NCBI GenBank assembly: GCA_030524715.1
Contig: JAUNGB010000003.1
Location: forward strand, 39,620 to 103,619
Direction: 5' to 3'
Length of the DNA: 64,000 bases
From: Eubacteriales bacterium
GTDB taxonomy: Bacteria > Bacillota > Clostridia > Lachnospirales > Lachnospiraceae
The position numbers and the translations under genes are program-made. Positions within the stretch are counted from its first letter, which is position 1, and each line of letters opens with the position of its first letter. The notes under the pieces are model-generated. The model was not told the DNA's origin, did not search any database, and was given only the letters and a program-made list of their open reading frames with translations. Below, one piece after another: positions 41,321 to 49,772 of the stretch.

Positions 41321-42340
41321 ATGGAAAAAAAGGAACTGAAAAAACTGCTTCTTAGGACGGCAAAAATTGCGGTGGGCAGCAGTATAGCTATTTATGCGGC
41401 AGAGCTTCTGCATCTGGAATATGCGGCTTCAGCGGGAAGTATTGCCCTTTTGACTCTGGTGACGACCAAGTGGGAAACTCTGAAGCTGTCAGCCTTCCGG
41501 GTGATCACTTTTGCAGCGGCAGTGATACTTGCCTGGATTGCTTTCGTCCATTTGAACAGCGAATGGGTGGCTTATGGAACGTTTATTTTTGTGCTTGTTC
41601 TGCTGAGCGAAATCCTGAACCTGAAGGCAACCATATCGGTCAACGCGGTCATCGGAACTCATTTTCTGGCTACGCATGACTTCAGCCTGGCATTTGTGAA
41701 GAACGAATTTTTATTGGTCCTGATCGGCATTTCTGTTGCAATCGTACTGAATCTTTTTCACGACAACCACAATCGGAAAAAAGATATTATCCGTAATATG
41801 CGCCGGACAGAGCAGCAGCTTCAGGAAATCCTGCGGGAGATGGCCTCTTATCTTCTGAACCAGGAAACGGAAAGAAACGTATGGGAGGATATCTGCAGCC
41901 TGGAGGAACAGCTTCACGGTTTTAGCGAGGATGCCCATGAATATCAGAATAATACCTTTCAGTCCCATCCGGGTTATTATATTGATTATTTTGAAATGCG
42001 GATGAAGCAGTGCAATATGCTCCACAATCTCCACTATGAAATGAAAAAGATCCGTACCATGCCCGGACAGGCGGAGATCATTGCCCATTATATCCTGTAC
42101 CTTGCGGACTATGTAGTCGAGGTTAATGTGCCCACGCCGCAGCTTGAACGCCTGCAGGGGATATTTAAAGAAATGGAAAAGGAACCGCTTCCTGTCACAA
42201 GAGAAGAGTTTGAGAGCAGGGCGATGCTGTATCATATTTTGATGGACCTGGAGGAATTTCTAATCGTTAAAAAGCGTTTTGTAAACGAACTGGATGAACG
42301 CCAGATGCAGCGGTACTGGAAGAAGGATCGTACTAATTGA
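41321..42340 (+). CDS. Aromatic acid exporter family membrane protein (FUSC/ArAE-like)
   Basis: The 339-residue protein has four hydrophobic helices in the first 150 residues (KIAVGSSIAIYAAELL, YAASAGSIALLTLVTT, VITFAAAVILAWIAFV, FLLVLIGISVAIVLNLFH) followed by a soluble helical domain of about 190 residues with ArAE_1-like features (RRTEQQLQEILREMASYL). This is the half-size Gram-positive type. Relatives are assumed to export aromatic acids; no substrate has been shown for this type. It is a single gene with GGGAGAG before the ATG. Confidence 0.75.
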   Translation: MEKKELKKLLLRTAKIAVGSSIAIYAAELLHLEYAASAGSIALLTLVTTKWETLKLSAFRVITFAAAVILAWIAFVHLNSEWVAYGTFIFVLVLLSEILNLKATISVNAVIGTHFLATHDFSLAFVKNEFLLVLIGISVAIVLNLFHDNHNRKKDIIRNMRRTEQQLQEILREMASYLLNQETERNVWEDICSLEEQLHGFSEDAHEYQNNTFQSHPGYYIDYFEMRMKQCNMLHNLHYEMKKIRTMPGQAEIIAHYILYLADYVVEVNVPTPQLERLQGIFKEMEKEPLPVTREEFESRAMLYHILMDLEEFLIVKKRFVNELDERQMQRYWKKDRTN

Positions 42341-42424
42341 TATTGATTACGGTTTTTTCCTTTCATTTTTGAATAAAGGTGGTTCTGAATAGTTACCCCA
42401 TTTCATACAAAACTTAAAATGAGA

Positions 42425-42481
42425 TTGCTAATGTTTGATTCCAGTGCTATAATAATTTTGAGTTAGTCATATATAACTAAT
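42425..42481 (+). promoter_or_regulatory. Promoter with GTTAG/CTAA box
   Basis: TTGCTA (42425-42430), 17 bp, TATAAT (42448-42453), then after 8 bases GTTAGTCATATATAACTAAT (42462-42481). This is the fifth copy of the shared layout. Confidence 0.72.
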
Positions 42482-42591
42482 ATTCAAGACTCGCTCCTTA
42501 GAAATAGGACAAAAAGAAAGTTTAAAATGGAAAGGCATATGAAGAACGGAATGGGGAAAATAGGATCATCGTTCTGGAAGGGGGATGAAGA

Positions 42592-43077
42592 ATGCTGCTG
42601 CAAACGATTCTGGAAGGACTGGGACTGGGTGCGCTGCTGATTGTAGTCTGCGCTATCGGCATCCGCAAAGGCGCTGTCGCTATGGTGCATTTGTATGATC
42701 CAAAGGTACAGGAACGGTGCATTGCACTGGGACTGACCACAAAGGAGAAGATCAAACGGAACTCGCTGCGCTTCAAGGCAATCTGCGTTCCGGGATATTT
42801 TGCTTATGTGCTGATTTGCGTGTATGCCATCAATGGCGCGCAGATGTTCTGGAGTGGGTTCTGGCAGTGCTTCGTCATCCTGTCCGTAATGAATCTCATC
42901 GACCGGCTCTTCATTGATGATTATTGGGTCGGACACACAGGTGCATGGGTAATCCCGGGGACGGAGGATCTGACGCCCTACATCAAAAAGACTGAAAAGC
43001 AAAAGAAATGGCTGTTCGGAACCTTTGGAATGGCCGTAATCTCTCTGATTCTTGCGGAGATCGGAATGCTTCTGTAA
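42592..43077 (+). CDS. Uncharacterised four-helix membrane protein
   Basis: The 161-residue protein has four hydrophobic segments (near residues 5-25, 62-80, 85-105 and 140-160) and a conserved-looking cytoplasmic part (DPKVQERCIALGLTTKEKIK). I do not recognise the family. It opens an operon under the boxed promoter with a hydrolase and a methyltransferase/MBL chimera, both broken. GGGGGATG lies before the ATG. A role linked to the same regulon as the ECF importer is inferred from the promoter only. Confidence 0.65.
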   Translation: MLLQTILEGLGLGALLIVVCAIGIRKGAVAMVHLYDPKVQERCIALGLTTKEKIKRNSLRFKAICVPGYFAYVLICVYAINGAQMFWSGFWQCFVILSVMNLIDRLFIDDYWVGHTGAWVIPGTEDLTPYIKKTEKQKKWLFGTFGMAVISLILAEIGMLL

Positions 43078-43090
43078 GGAGGAACGTAAA

Positions 43091-43414
43091 ATGGAAATCA
43101 AACGGTTTGGCAACCCGTCCGGGAAAAAGATCATGCTTCTGCACGGAAATCTGATGTGCTGGCGGCAGTTTGAAGATGTGATCCCTATGCTTGAAGAAAA
43201 ATTTGATGTTTATGCTGTCAGCTTTGACGGCTTCGATGGCACCGGGAAAACGACTTATACTACGGCGCAGGAACAGGCTGATAAGCTGGAAGACTATCTG
43301 ATTCGAAAATGCAATGGCACGCTGGATCTGCTTTTGGCGGAGTCTCTTGGATGCGGACCGGCAGTTTACCTGAAAGCGTCAAAAAACATACAAATTCGAA
43401 AAATAAAAGTTTAA
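43091..43414 (+). pseudogene. Alpha/beta hydrolase, C-terminal half missing
   Basis: The frame encodes 107 residues of an alpha/beta hydrolase: oxyanion strand KIMLLHGNLMCW (about 14-25), VYAVSFDGFDGTGKT and the nucleophile elbow LLAESLGCG (about 79-87), with Ser in AESLG. Family members have about 230-260 residues with Asp and His further on; here the reading frame turns into KNIQIRKIKV-stop just after the elbow. The catalytic triad cannot be complete. GGAGG precedes the ATG. Confidence 0.75.
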
Positions 43415-43458
43415 TTGACAATTGACAGACATTGAACATAAAACAAAGGAGAAGACAA

Positions 43459-43968
43459 ATGGGGATTTTCAATAACTGGGTAAACCAGACAAGAAAGCCG
43501 GAGGGTTTTCTCGGAAAAATGATGATAAAAGGAATGAACTCCGGTCATGCAAAAATGGCTGATTGGGGATTGGATATTCTGGTACCTGGGCATACCTGGG
43601 GACATATGGTGTATCTCATTGACGATAAATACCTGTTTACCGGAGACACCATCTGGTTTGATCCGAGGGGTGGATGCAGCTTTTTAGACAATCTGGCAGA
43701 AGACAACGCCCTGTCCATAAAATCACTGGCGGCACTGGAACGGCTGCTGCGGGGCCGGGGATTAAAGCCTATTGTCATCACCGGGCATACGGGCTGGTCG
43801 GATGATTTAGACTTTGTGTTCGCCCATACCGATACCGTCTGCCGGGCCTCCAGGAAGCAAAAGCCCCATGACCCGAACGCCCCATATGATGCCTATGACG
43901 AAAGCAAGGATACAAAGGAGCGTGCTCAGACAGTCCGGCTGAAAAAGGCGCTTCCGGTAACGTTGTAA
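43459..43968 (+). pseudogene. Methyltransferase N-terminus fused to metallo-hydrolase C-terminus
   Basis: The 169-residue frame starts like a class I methyltransferase (MGIFNNWVNQTRKPEGFLGK, MNSGHAKMADWGL, about 38 residues) and continues without interruption as the second half of an MBL hydrolase (DILVPGHTWGHMVYLIDDKY, FTGDTIWFD, VITGHTGWSDD, SRKQKPHDP). The methyltransferase SAM site and the HxHxDH half of the hydrolase are both missing, so neither activity can work. The hydrolase part is a paralogue of the gene at 12.5 kb. An in-frame deletion between adjacent genes explains it. A good ribosome site (AAAGGAG) is retained. Confidence 0.82.
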
Positions 43969-43979
43969 AGCAAAGAAAT

Positions 43980-46178
43980 TTATTTTTTGATTCCCTGAAG
44001 AATGCGGTTTATCTGTCGGATGCTTTCCTCATCGGCGCCGCTTTGCTTTAAAAGGCTGACCAGTGTCATCCGTCCCATCATCCGCTGAAGGGCGGGATTG
44101 TCCTTTACAGCGTCGGCAACATCGCCGCGCTCGGAAGCGCCGCGTGCCATCATCTCGTCGATGATCGCTCCGGCTTTGGCATTTTCGCGGATTTTGGCCA
44201 ATGTGTCGTTGATGGAGAAGCATGTCTCATCAAGCTCGCCGTCGTCGAACCAGTTGGTGACGGGAGTACGCTTGACAAAAATGTAATCCGGGTTCGGCTC
44301 GTCCACCTTGCGTATGCGGATGGTATCTTCGCATCCGTCCGCCTGCGCGTTGACGGTGTGCTCGCCCGAAATGGGAACCTTAAATATAAAAACAGTTCTG
44401 CCGGTCTGCGTGCCGGCTTTTTTTCCGTCCACGTACAGTGTTACCTGCGGTTGATTGGAGTATACCTTTATTTCTGTGACGTCCTCCATGCGGTCCGCGT
44501 AGCGCCTGCCGCAGATGTGAACAAATTTTTCTGTCTTATTCCATGCGGCTTTGTAGAGGTAGAAAGCGTCTTTCTTTGTCTTGCGGTCAAAGGTGACAAG
44601 CCCCTTCTGGTTTTCACCGTGCTTGCCGCCTTCGTCCCTGCCGTCCGCGGCAAAATCGAAGAGATTCCACACATGTGTTGCCCAGAGATAGGGGCGCGCT
44701 TCGATCATTTTCAGCATATGCTCGTGGTAGAGCGCCTGATAGCCCTCCGTATAATCTCCCTTTTCCGGGGCTGCGGACTGATACTGCGGGTTTGCGTCCG
44801 CCCCATACTCTGAAAATCCAATGACCCGGTCAGGATATTTTGCGTGATATTCGTCAAAAAATTCATCTGTCTGTTCCAACTCGCCCAGGTACCAGCCAAA
44901 GTAGAGATTATAGCTATTGATATCAGGAATCTCCAGAATCGGGGAATCCGTTTCCAGCATAAAGACGTTCGCCATGGCGGTAGAACGTGTTTTATCAAGT
45001 CTGTGGCAGAGGTCATTTAACAGCCGGTGATTTTCCAGCAGATCCTCGCCTACCGCGCTGGCAGCGGTGATCTCGTTCGAAAGTCCCCAGACGATGATCG
45101 AGGGATGATTGTAATTCTGGACGATCAGCTCTTCCATCTGTGAAAGCGTGTTGGCGCGCGCGCCGCTCATATGCATAGTGATATAGGGAATCTCCGCCCA
45201 GACCACCAGACCGTTCTCGTCGCAGAGGTCGTAGAATTCCTGTGCGTGCTGGTAGTGCGCCAGACGAAGCGTTGTAGCGCCGATCTCCTTGATGATTTCC
45301 ATATCAAGCCGGTGGTGCTCCGATGAAAGGGCATTTCCGACACCTTTAAAATCCTGGTGACGGGAAACGCCGCGCAACGGATATGGTCTGCCGTTCAGAA
45401 GAAAGCCCTTCTGCGGATCGCAGGCAAACCGACGGCAGCCGAAGCGTGTGCTTATGCAATCACCGCCCTGCAGGGAAGCCCCTGCCGTATAAAGATACGG
45501 ATCGTTTACCCCGTCCCATAGACGGACATTTTCAAGCAGGATTTCCGTCTGCGCGTGGCAGTTTTTCGTGGAAACGGTGACCGTCTGTCCGGCGGCGGTA
45601 AAGGTTACCTGTGTCTCGGCGTTTGTCCAAGCCTCCAGCGTGACTGCGGCGCTTCTGTTTTTCAGATTGACGGCCGGCGTCACTTTGATGCCCGGCGTTC
45701 CGCAGTAGTCCAGCGCAAAGTGAACGGCGGGAACAATGAGCAGATTTACCGCGCGATACAGACCGCCGTAGAAGGTAAAGTCCGCCTTCTGCGGATAGCA
45801 GATTGTATTATCCTCATTATTTAATGCGACAATGAGGACATTTTCTTCTTTTAAATATTCGGTAATGTTTACGCGGAAAGTGGAATAGCCGCCCTCGTGA
45901 TGAGCGAGCTTTTCGCCGTTCATATAAACATCGGCGATCATTGCGGCGCCGGTAAATTCCAGGTAAGCCTGCGAGCCAGCGTCCATGAAAGGCTTTTTCA
46001 GTGTGGTAACATAGTAACAGGTTCCGCGGTAATAATCGTTTCCGCCGTCCTGCCCGTCCGCCGCGTTCCAGGTGTGCGGCAGCGTAACTGCTTCGCCGGG
46101 CATAGAAGCCGCGCTGAGAGCGTCCGGCGCTTCCTTTATAAAGGTCCAGTTTTCTGTAAGTGGTGTGATAGTTCTCAT
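43980..46178 (-). CDS. Glycoside hydrolase family 2 (beta-galactosidase-like)
   Basis: The 732-residue protein has the GH2 order: sugar-binding jelly roll (1-150, TLPHTWNAADGQDGGNDYYR), Ig-like domain (about 155-255), TIM barrel (about 258-560) with acid/base Glu 369 in VWGLSNEIT and nucleophile Glu 457 in IGFSEYGAD, then an Ig-like domain (about 565-640). Family activities include beta-galactosidase and beta-glucuronidase; the substrate here is unknown. There is no signal peptide. After the fold comes a helical tail of about 70 residues (EMMARGASERGDVADAV, NPALQRMMGRMTLVSLLKQS) unrelated to GH2. It is divergent from the GPH symporter and shares its control region. Confidence 0.87.
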   Translation of the reverse strand: MRTITPLTENWTFIKEAPDALSAASMPGEAVTLPHTWNAADGQDGGNDYYRGTCYYVTTLKKPFMDAGSQAYLEFTGAAMIADVYMNGEKLAHHEGGYSTFRVNITEYLKEENVLIVALNNEDNTICYPQKADFTFYGGLYRAVNLLIVPAVHFALDYCGTPGIKVTPAVNLKNRSAAVTLEAWTNAETQVTFTAAGQTVTVSTKNCHAQTEILLENVRLWDGVNDPYLYTAGASLQGGDCISTRFGCRRFACDPQKGFLLNGRPYPLRGVSRHQDFKGVGNALSSEHHRLDMEIIKEIGATTLRLAHYQHAQEFYDLCDENGLVVWAEIPYITMHMSGARANTLSQMEELIVQNYNHPSIIVWGLSNEITAASAVGEDLLENHRLLNDLCHRLDKTRSTAMANVFMLETDSPILEIPDINSYNLYFGWYLGELEQTDEFFDEYHAKYPDRVIGFSEYGADANPQYQSAAPEKGDYTEGYQALYHEHMLKMIEARPYLWATHVWNLFDFAADGRDEGGKHGENQKGLVTFDRKTKKDAFYLYKAAWNKTEKFVHICGRRYADRMEDVTEIKVYSNQPQVTLYVDGKKAGTQTGRTVFIFKVPISGEHTVNAQADGCEDTIRIRKVDEPNPDYIFVKRTPVTNWFDDGELDETCFSINDTLAKIRENAKAGAIIDEMMARGASERGDVADAVKDNPALQRMMGRMTLVSLLKQSGADEESIRQINRILQGIKK

Positions 46179-46205
46179 AGTATCCTCCTGTATGAAGTTT
46201 TGTTT

Positions 46206-46355
46206 ATTATAATAAAAAGCAGAATCTAGTGTAGTTAATATTTTCGTGAAAATGTTTGTAAAATCGTTTCAATAATTTCGAATGGAAAACAGTAACGAAA
46301 AGAGAAACATTTTCACGAAATAAAAAACACAAAGGGTACAAAAATCCGATATACT
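46206..46355. promoter_or_regulatory. Divergent promoters with paired inverted operators
   Basis: TTTCGTGAAAATGTTT (46242-46257) recurs inverted at 46305-46320. Each arm contains the dyad TTTCGTGAAA. A minus-strand TATAAT lies at 46211-46206 (GH2) and a plus-strand TATACT at 46350-46355 (symporter); neither has a good -35, so activation by the AraC regulator at 47.9 kb is likely. Confidence 0.65.
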
Positions 46356-46394
46356 TAACGTATCAAAAGAAACAATACAATATTGGAGGGAAAT

Positions 46395-47861
46395 ATGATG
46401 GAAAAAAACAAAAGACTCAGTCAGAGTGAAATTGACGGCGTGCAGTACCGGCGCGCAAAGCTTTGGCAGATCATCCTGGCCGCCTGCAATGCGCTTGTGG
46501 GAATGAGCGTTTACAGCCTGATCGGTATGGCGAGCTACAGTGCCAGCGTTGGCTACGGGATCACTACGGCGATGGTGGGAGTCATCCTTACCTGCACACG
46601 TATTTTTGATGGTATCACCGATCCGCTGGTGGCATTTCTCTATGATAAGGTAAACACCAGATTTGGAAAGCTGCGCGTACTGCTGATTTCCGGTTTTGTG
46701 ATCGAAGCGGTTGCGCTTCTGCTGATGTTCGATCTGATGTCCTCAAAGGGGTTTGGATGGGGCGTATTCACATTGCTGTATGTGATCTATGTGATCGGCT
46801 ACACGATTACCAATATGACGGCGCAGACGTTTCCGGCGATCATGTCGAACGATCCGAAGCAGCGCCCGACCATCGGAGTCTGGCACACGGCATTAAACTA
46901 TCTTGTTCCAATGGTGTTAACGATCGTGCTGAACATGGTGCTGCTGCCGCGTTACGGCGGAGAATACAATCAGGAATTTCTCTCTGCTGCCGTGAGATTT
47001 GTTATAGTAGTGGGAACGATCGGCGTCGTCCTTGTGAGCATCGGAATCTCGCAGTTTGACAAGCCGGAATATTACGGCGGTATCGGAAAGCAGGAGCCGC
47101 TGAAGGGAAAAGATATTATCAGCACACTGAAGGGAAATAAGCCGCTGCAGTGCTATATCGCGGCGAACGCTTCCGATAAGATCGCGCAGCAGACGGCTTC
47201 ACAGGCGGTTATCAATACCATGCTGCTCGGCATTATCATTGGAAATATGGGGCTTGGCACGATGCTGAGCGTGATTGGAATGGCACCCTCTCTCGTGTTT
47301 GCAGCTTTTGGAGCAAAATATGCCGGAAAATTCGGTAGCAAAAAAGCAATCGTGACCTGGACGAAGATCTGTATGGTGATCGCAGCCGTGATGTTTGTAT
47401 TCTTTGTGGTGATCAATCCCGCTTCGATCGCACAAATGGGTCCGATGATGATTCTATATGTAATCCTTCAGCTTGCGCTGAACGGCGCAAAAATGTGCGT
47501 GACGACCGGTTCCAACGCATTTATGGCGGATACGATCGATTACGAGCTGGATCGCAGCGGAAAATACATACCGGCGGTGGTAACGGGTACCTACAGTCTG
47601 ATCGACAAGCTGGTTTCTTCATTCAGCGCGCTGATTGCTGCCGGAGCGGTGGCGCTGATCGGCTATACAACGACAATGCCGCAGCCGGGCGATACCTGTA
47701 CGCCGGCAATCTTCTGGATGACGATGGCGGTGTATTTCGGTCTGCCGATGCTCGGCTGGATTGTTACCCTGATTGCTATGCGAAGCTGCCCGCTTACGAA
47801 AGAAGAGATGGTGCAGGTACAAAAACGCATCGCTAACAAAAAGGCACAGATTAAGAAATAA
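46395..47861 (+). CDS. GPH family glycoside:cation symporter
   Basis: The 488-residue protein has twelve helices and the GPH hallmarks FDGITDPLVAFLYDKVNTRFGK (helix 2-3 loop) and DTIDYELDRSGKYIPAV (central part). GPH carriers import oligosaccharides and glycosides with a proton or sodium ion. As no hydrolase here is secreted, this is the probable entry door for the locus substrate. ATG 46395 follows GGAGG. It converges with the AraC gene, whose stop lies 2 bases away. Confidence 0.88.
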   Translation: MMEKNKRLSQSEIDGVQYRRAKLWQIILAACNALVGMSVYSLIGMASYSASVGYGITTAMVGVILTCTRIFDGITDPLVAFLYDKVNTRFGKLRVLLISGFVIEAVALLLMFDLMSSKGFGWGVFTLLYVIYVIGYTITNMTAQTFPAIMSNDPKQRPTIGVWHTALNYLVPMVLTIVLNMVLLPRYGGEYNQEFLSAAVRFVIVVGTIGVVLVSIGISQFDKPEYYGGIGKQEPLKGKDIISTLKGNKPLQCYIAANASDKIAQQTASQAVINTMLLGIIIGNMGLGTMLSVIGMAPSLVFAAFGAKYAGKFGSKKAIVTWTKICMVIAAVMFVFFVVINPASIAQMGPMMILYVILQLALNGAKMCVTTGSNAFMADTIDYELDRSGKYIPAVVTGTYSLIDKLVSSFSALIAAGAVALIGYTTTMPQPGDTCTPAIFWMTMAVYFGLPMLGWIVTLIAMRSCPLTKEEMVQVQKRIANKKAQIKK

Positions 47862-47862
47862 G

Positions 47863-49071
47863 CTAAAGCTTTCCGTTCTTTTTGCGGTATTCGCTGGGGG
47901 ACATACCGGCAAATTTCTGAAAACAGGTATAAAAATGACTGCGGCCGCTGAAACAAAGGCGGTCGCTGATTGCCTGGATACTCTCGCCGGAATCCGATAA
48001 AAGCAGCTTTGCCTGCTCGATTTTTTCTTTGAGGATAAAATCGTTCACGGACATGCCAATTTCCTTTTTGAATTTATGTGAGAAATAGTATTCAGTGTAG
48101 CCCGCCCGCTTTGCAAGTTCTTCTATAGAAAGCGGCGACGCAATGTGCGCTTTGATATAGTAGCAGGAGTTCAGGATGGGAGAGGAAATATTGCTTTGCT
48201 TCTTTGTTTCCCGCACGCGCGTTACGTAATCCTCCAGCATCTCCGAGCAGAGCGCGCTGATGGCGGACATGGAATCGCTGTCCTCAATCCTTCCGACGTA
48301 AAAGTCGTTGAGATCATAAGAGATGGAAGGAGACAGACCGCCTGCGATGCAGGCGCGCGAACAGAGTGTCAGCAGGACGAGCGCGTTATTTTTGTGGGAG
48401 CGCAGGGCGTTGCCCACCTCCGCCTTTACTCCATTGCTTAAGGCATGAGACTGCGTGAGCGCTTCTTTATACATGGGATTGCCCTCGGAAATCATTTTCA
48501 GCAGCCGCTGCTCATGGTACCAGATACCGGCGTGGCTGTGTCCATCGGACTGCCAGGTATTGACCTCCGGTTTTGACCTGTTGCTGAGATAAATGATTTT
48601 ATTAACGGATATTTTTTCGCCGGTGAGGCAGTAGTGCAGCATAACCGCGTACTGATTGATGATATTAGAAGGAATCGACGGGATGCTGTCGAAGTTTTTC
48701 AGGACAGCGGCTCTGGTTTTCACGGAGAGTTCATAGGAATCCATGCGTCTGCGGATGATCAGCAGGGAATCGCGTCCGCTGAAGATCGGTCCGAGCAGAT
48801 GCGTATGAAGTTCGCCGCCTTTCTGTTCAAAGCCGCAGATCCACAGAAGATTGCCCTCGATTTCCAGAATGACCGGCAGACGGCTGCCTGTTTCCAGATG
48901 TCTTTGGATAACTTTTTCAAGACCGGTATATACGAGGAAACCGCCGGAAAACAGGAGATTAGTCCAGTCTGTAAAAAGCATCTGGAAATGCTGGTCGTAT
49001 TCCCAGCGAAAAAGCGCATAATTACAGTTAATAAGCTCATAAAAGTACGATAATTTTTCCTCAGCGGTCAT
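47863..49071 (-). CDS. AraC family regulator of the glycoside locus
   Basis: The 402-residue protein has a long effector part (about 300 residues, no clear cupin; LLFSGGFLVYTGLEKVIQRH) and a C-terminal AraC HTH (about 305-400; LSIEELAKRAGYTEYYFSHK and IQAISDRLCFSGRSHFYTCF). Size and layout match YesN-like activators of glycan genes. It overlaps the TetR gene by 4 bases, so both regulators are made together. Likely targets are the divergent symporter/GH2 promoters. Confidence 0.85.
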   Translation of the reverse strand: MTAEEKLSYFYELINCNYALFRWEYDQHFQMLFTDWTNLLFSGGFLVYTGLEKVIQRHLETGSRLPVILEIEGNLLWICGFEQKGGELHTHLLGPIFSGRDSLLIIRRRMDSYELSVKTRAAVLKNFDSIPSIPSNIINQYAVMLHYCLTGEKISVNKIIYLSNRSKPEVNTWQSDGHSHAGIWYHEQRLLKMISEGNPMYKEALTQSHALSNGVKAEVGNALRSHKNNALVLLTLCSRACIAGGLSPSISYDLNDFYVGRIEDSDSMSAISALCSEMLEDYVTRVRETKKQSNISSPILNSCYYIKAHIASPLSIEELAKRAGYTEYYFSHKFKKEIGMSVNDFILKEKIEQAKLLLSDSGESIQAISDRLCFSGRSHFYTCFQKFAGMSPSEYRKKNGKL

Positions 49072-49619
49072 GACTTTTCTCCTTTCGTGAAACTCTCCTG
49101 TATAGCCCTGGTCAGCAGGATGATCTGGTCTGCGATTTCTTCCGGTGTTTCCTTTATGCCGTTGTGCAGCCAGTAGGTAAGAAGTCCGCTGACGGCTCCG
49201 CAGAGACAGCCGAAAAGCATACCGCCGTTTGAGGAAAAAGCAGGATCATACATCTGTATTTTGTGAAAGCAGGCGAGGGCAAGACGGCGGATAAAGTCTT
49301 CCTGCGTCTGCAAAAAAACCAGATCCTGAAAATCTTTGCTGCTGCAGATGGCGCGCAGGATGGTTATCAGCACCGGGCGCAGCCCTTTCTGCGGATACTC
49401 GTCGATCATCTGCGTGAAACCAAGAATGGCTTCCTCCTCCAGCTTTTCCAGGAGGTCATAGGGATCGGCGTAATATTTATAGAATGTGGAGCGATTGATC
49501 TGTGCAAGCTCACAGATTTCTTTCACCGTGATTTTTGAAATGCTTTTTTGCCGGATCAGCCTGAAAAAGCACTGCCTGATAACCATTTTCGTGTAGCGCA
49601 CCCTGGCGTCAGTTTTCAT
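49068..49619 (-). CDS. TetR/AcrR family regulator
   Basis: The 183-residue protein has an N-terminal TetR HTH (ISKITVKEICELAQINRSTF, YKYYADPYDLLEKLEEE) and a helical ligand domain (about 75-180) that includes GGMLFGCLCGAVSGLLTYWL. It is divergent from the MATE exporter across 153 bases; a TetR beside an exporter usually senses the exported compound. Here the compound could be an aglycone released by the glycosidases (inference). Confidence 0.87.
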   Translation of the reverse strand: MKTDARVRYTKMVIRQCFFRLIRQKSISKITVKEICELAQINRSTFYKYYADPYDLLEKLEEEAILGFTQMIDEYPQKGLRPVLITILRAICSSKDFQDLVFLQTQEDFIRRLALACFHKIQMYDPAFSSNGGMLFGCLCGAVSGLLTYWLHNGIKETPEEIADQIILLTRAIQESFTKGEKS

Positions 49620-49772
49620 AAGAATGTCCTTTCCGCAACAGTTTTCGGGACGGTGTTGCCTATCCTACAAAACGTCGATGGATTGATGATTGTTATTTTT
49701 GATAAATTGATTATAATCGAAAATAAGGAAATAAGCAATAAATGTTGAATAAAAAACAGGGAAGGTGATACG

